A DNA stretch of 64,000 nucleotides from Ascarosepion bandense (lineage: Eukaryota; Mollusca; Cephalopoda; Sepiida; Sepiidae). Below, in pieces: positions 63,589 through 64,000 of this stretch (within the stretch, counting starts at the first letter, position 1; every line of letters starts with the position of its first letter). The translations under genes were made by a program, and so were the position numbers. The stretch covers positions 2,417,501 to 2,481,500 of the forward strand of contig JBBBDQ010000348.1 of assembly GCA_037127315.1 (NCBI GenBank), in the 5' to 3' direction. Under the pieces are notes generated by a model. It did no database searches and had not been told where the DNA came from. It was given only the letters and a program-made list of their open reading frames with translations.

Positions 63589-64000
63589 AACACATTCAGA
63601 TTATGAAATAAAGAAATTTAACAAATAATAACATAATCGCGTTCTTTTGCACAACACTGCAAATCTTTACTAATTTAAATCCTTTCTTAGACAGTCTCGT
63701 TAGCTCACAACTTTGATATGGATGTCCTGGATGGCAGTAAAATGTTTAGAAAGAGTTTAAGTTCCAGCTCACATCAACGGTTAATAATGGATTCTACCGA
63801 ATGAAGACTTTTACTCAAAGCGACAAACTTTCTTCTATACCTGTGGATTGGCGCTACTGAATCACAGAGCGATATAGCAAATGTCAGAATATAGTTCATT
63901 TGAAGGCGTTCGACAAGAGTCTCAAGGAAAATGGTTAGCACATGTGTATCGAAGAGAAAATAATGACATAATCTACATGGAGGCGTTTCACAATGCTTCA
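63589..64000. other. no gene seen
   Basis: Starts with another AT-rich unit (to about 63665), then unassigned DNA to the window edge. Confidence 0.5.

Overview
This window is eukaryotic, AT-rich, repeat-dominated DNA with no host gene that I can support. Nearly every long reading frame belongs to a decayed retrotransposon or DNA transposon, or is a microsatellite translated by chance (Ile-Tyr and Leu-Ser-Ile-Tyr runs). The mix points to an invertebrate, probably a lophotrochozoan and plausibly a cephalopod: an abundant ~290 bp tRNA-derived SINE, several LINE lineages, Penelope-like elements, Helitron-like ends, Tc1/mariner/pogo debris, long (TA)n tracts and (TATC)n arrays. The cephalopod call is inference from the overall look; only the protostome-like 5S rRNA fragment near 59.25 kb is a more direct hint.

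Layout. 0-3.2 kb: LINE-A copies (one keeps an open RT frame that runs off the left edge), an internally deleted mariner-type transposase and a SINE. 3.6-4.5 kb: two nested inverted repeats around a tRNA-like sequence. 5-15 kb: AT-rich tandem repeats, SINEs (including a ~300 bp tandem SINE-tail array), a Helitron-like element and a ~125 bp tandem array. 15.7-16.1 kb: rearranged Penelope piece; 16.6 kb: Tc1-type MITE; 17.5-19.6 kb: LINE-B and LINE-A tails and a (GATA)n array. 20-24 kb: pogo-like MITE, AT array split by a SINE and a chimeric Helitron, and a tandem-headed retroposon carrying the LINE-A 3' tail. 24.7-31 kb: LINE-B, Penelope ends in inverted pairs, Helitron ends and a ~1 kb element with ~50 bp terminal inverted repeats. 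31.3-36.2 kb: LINE-B, LINE-A, LINE-D and SINE fragments. 37-41.2 kb: a large foldback element split by a LINE-A insertion, polypyrimidine DNA with a SINE bounded by a 9 bp target duplication, and a second tandem-headed retroposon. 41.5-45 kb: LINE-A tails, Tc1 transposase, a palindromic MITE and a 900 bp (TATC)n array. 47 kb: R2-like endonuclease domain. 48.7 kb: Tc1 N-terminus. 51.8-52.5 kb: Ty3/Gypsy RNase H remnant. 53.3-55.5 kb: the best Penelope-like element, with RT and GIY-YIG domains. 57-59 kb: LINE-B and R2-like RT. 59.2 kb: 5S rRNA fragment. 59.4-60.7 kb: a ~570 bp direct duplication. 61.2-63.7 kb: a ~197 bp inverted repeat and AT-rich repeats interrupted by LINE-A and SINE copies.

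The elements form a layered record. LINE-A tails are shared with tandem-headed retroposons that probably borrow its machinery, SINEs and LINEs interrupt older palindromes and arrays, and Penelope and Helitron ends repeatedly abut (TA)n tracts. No gene network operates here. The points most worth pursuing are the inverted Penelope ends with their conserved hairpin at the start codon, the LINE-tailed tandem retroposons, the chimeric Helitron, the foldback with a datable insertion, and the tRNA-like sequence inside an inverted repeat.
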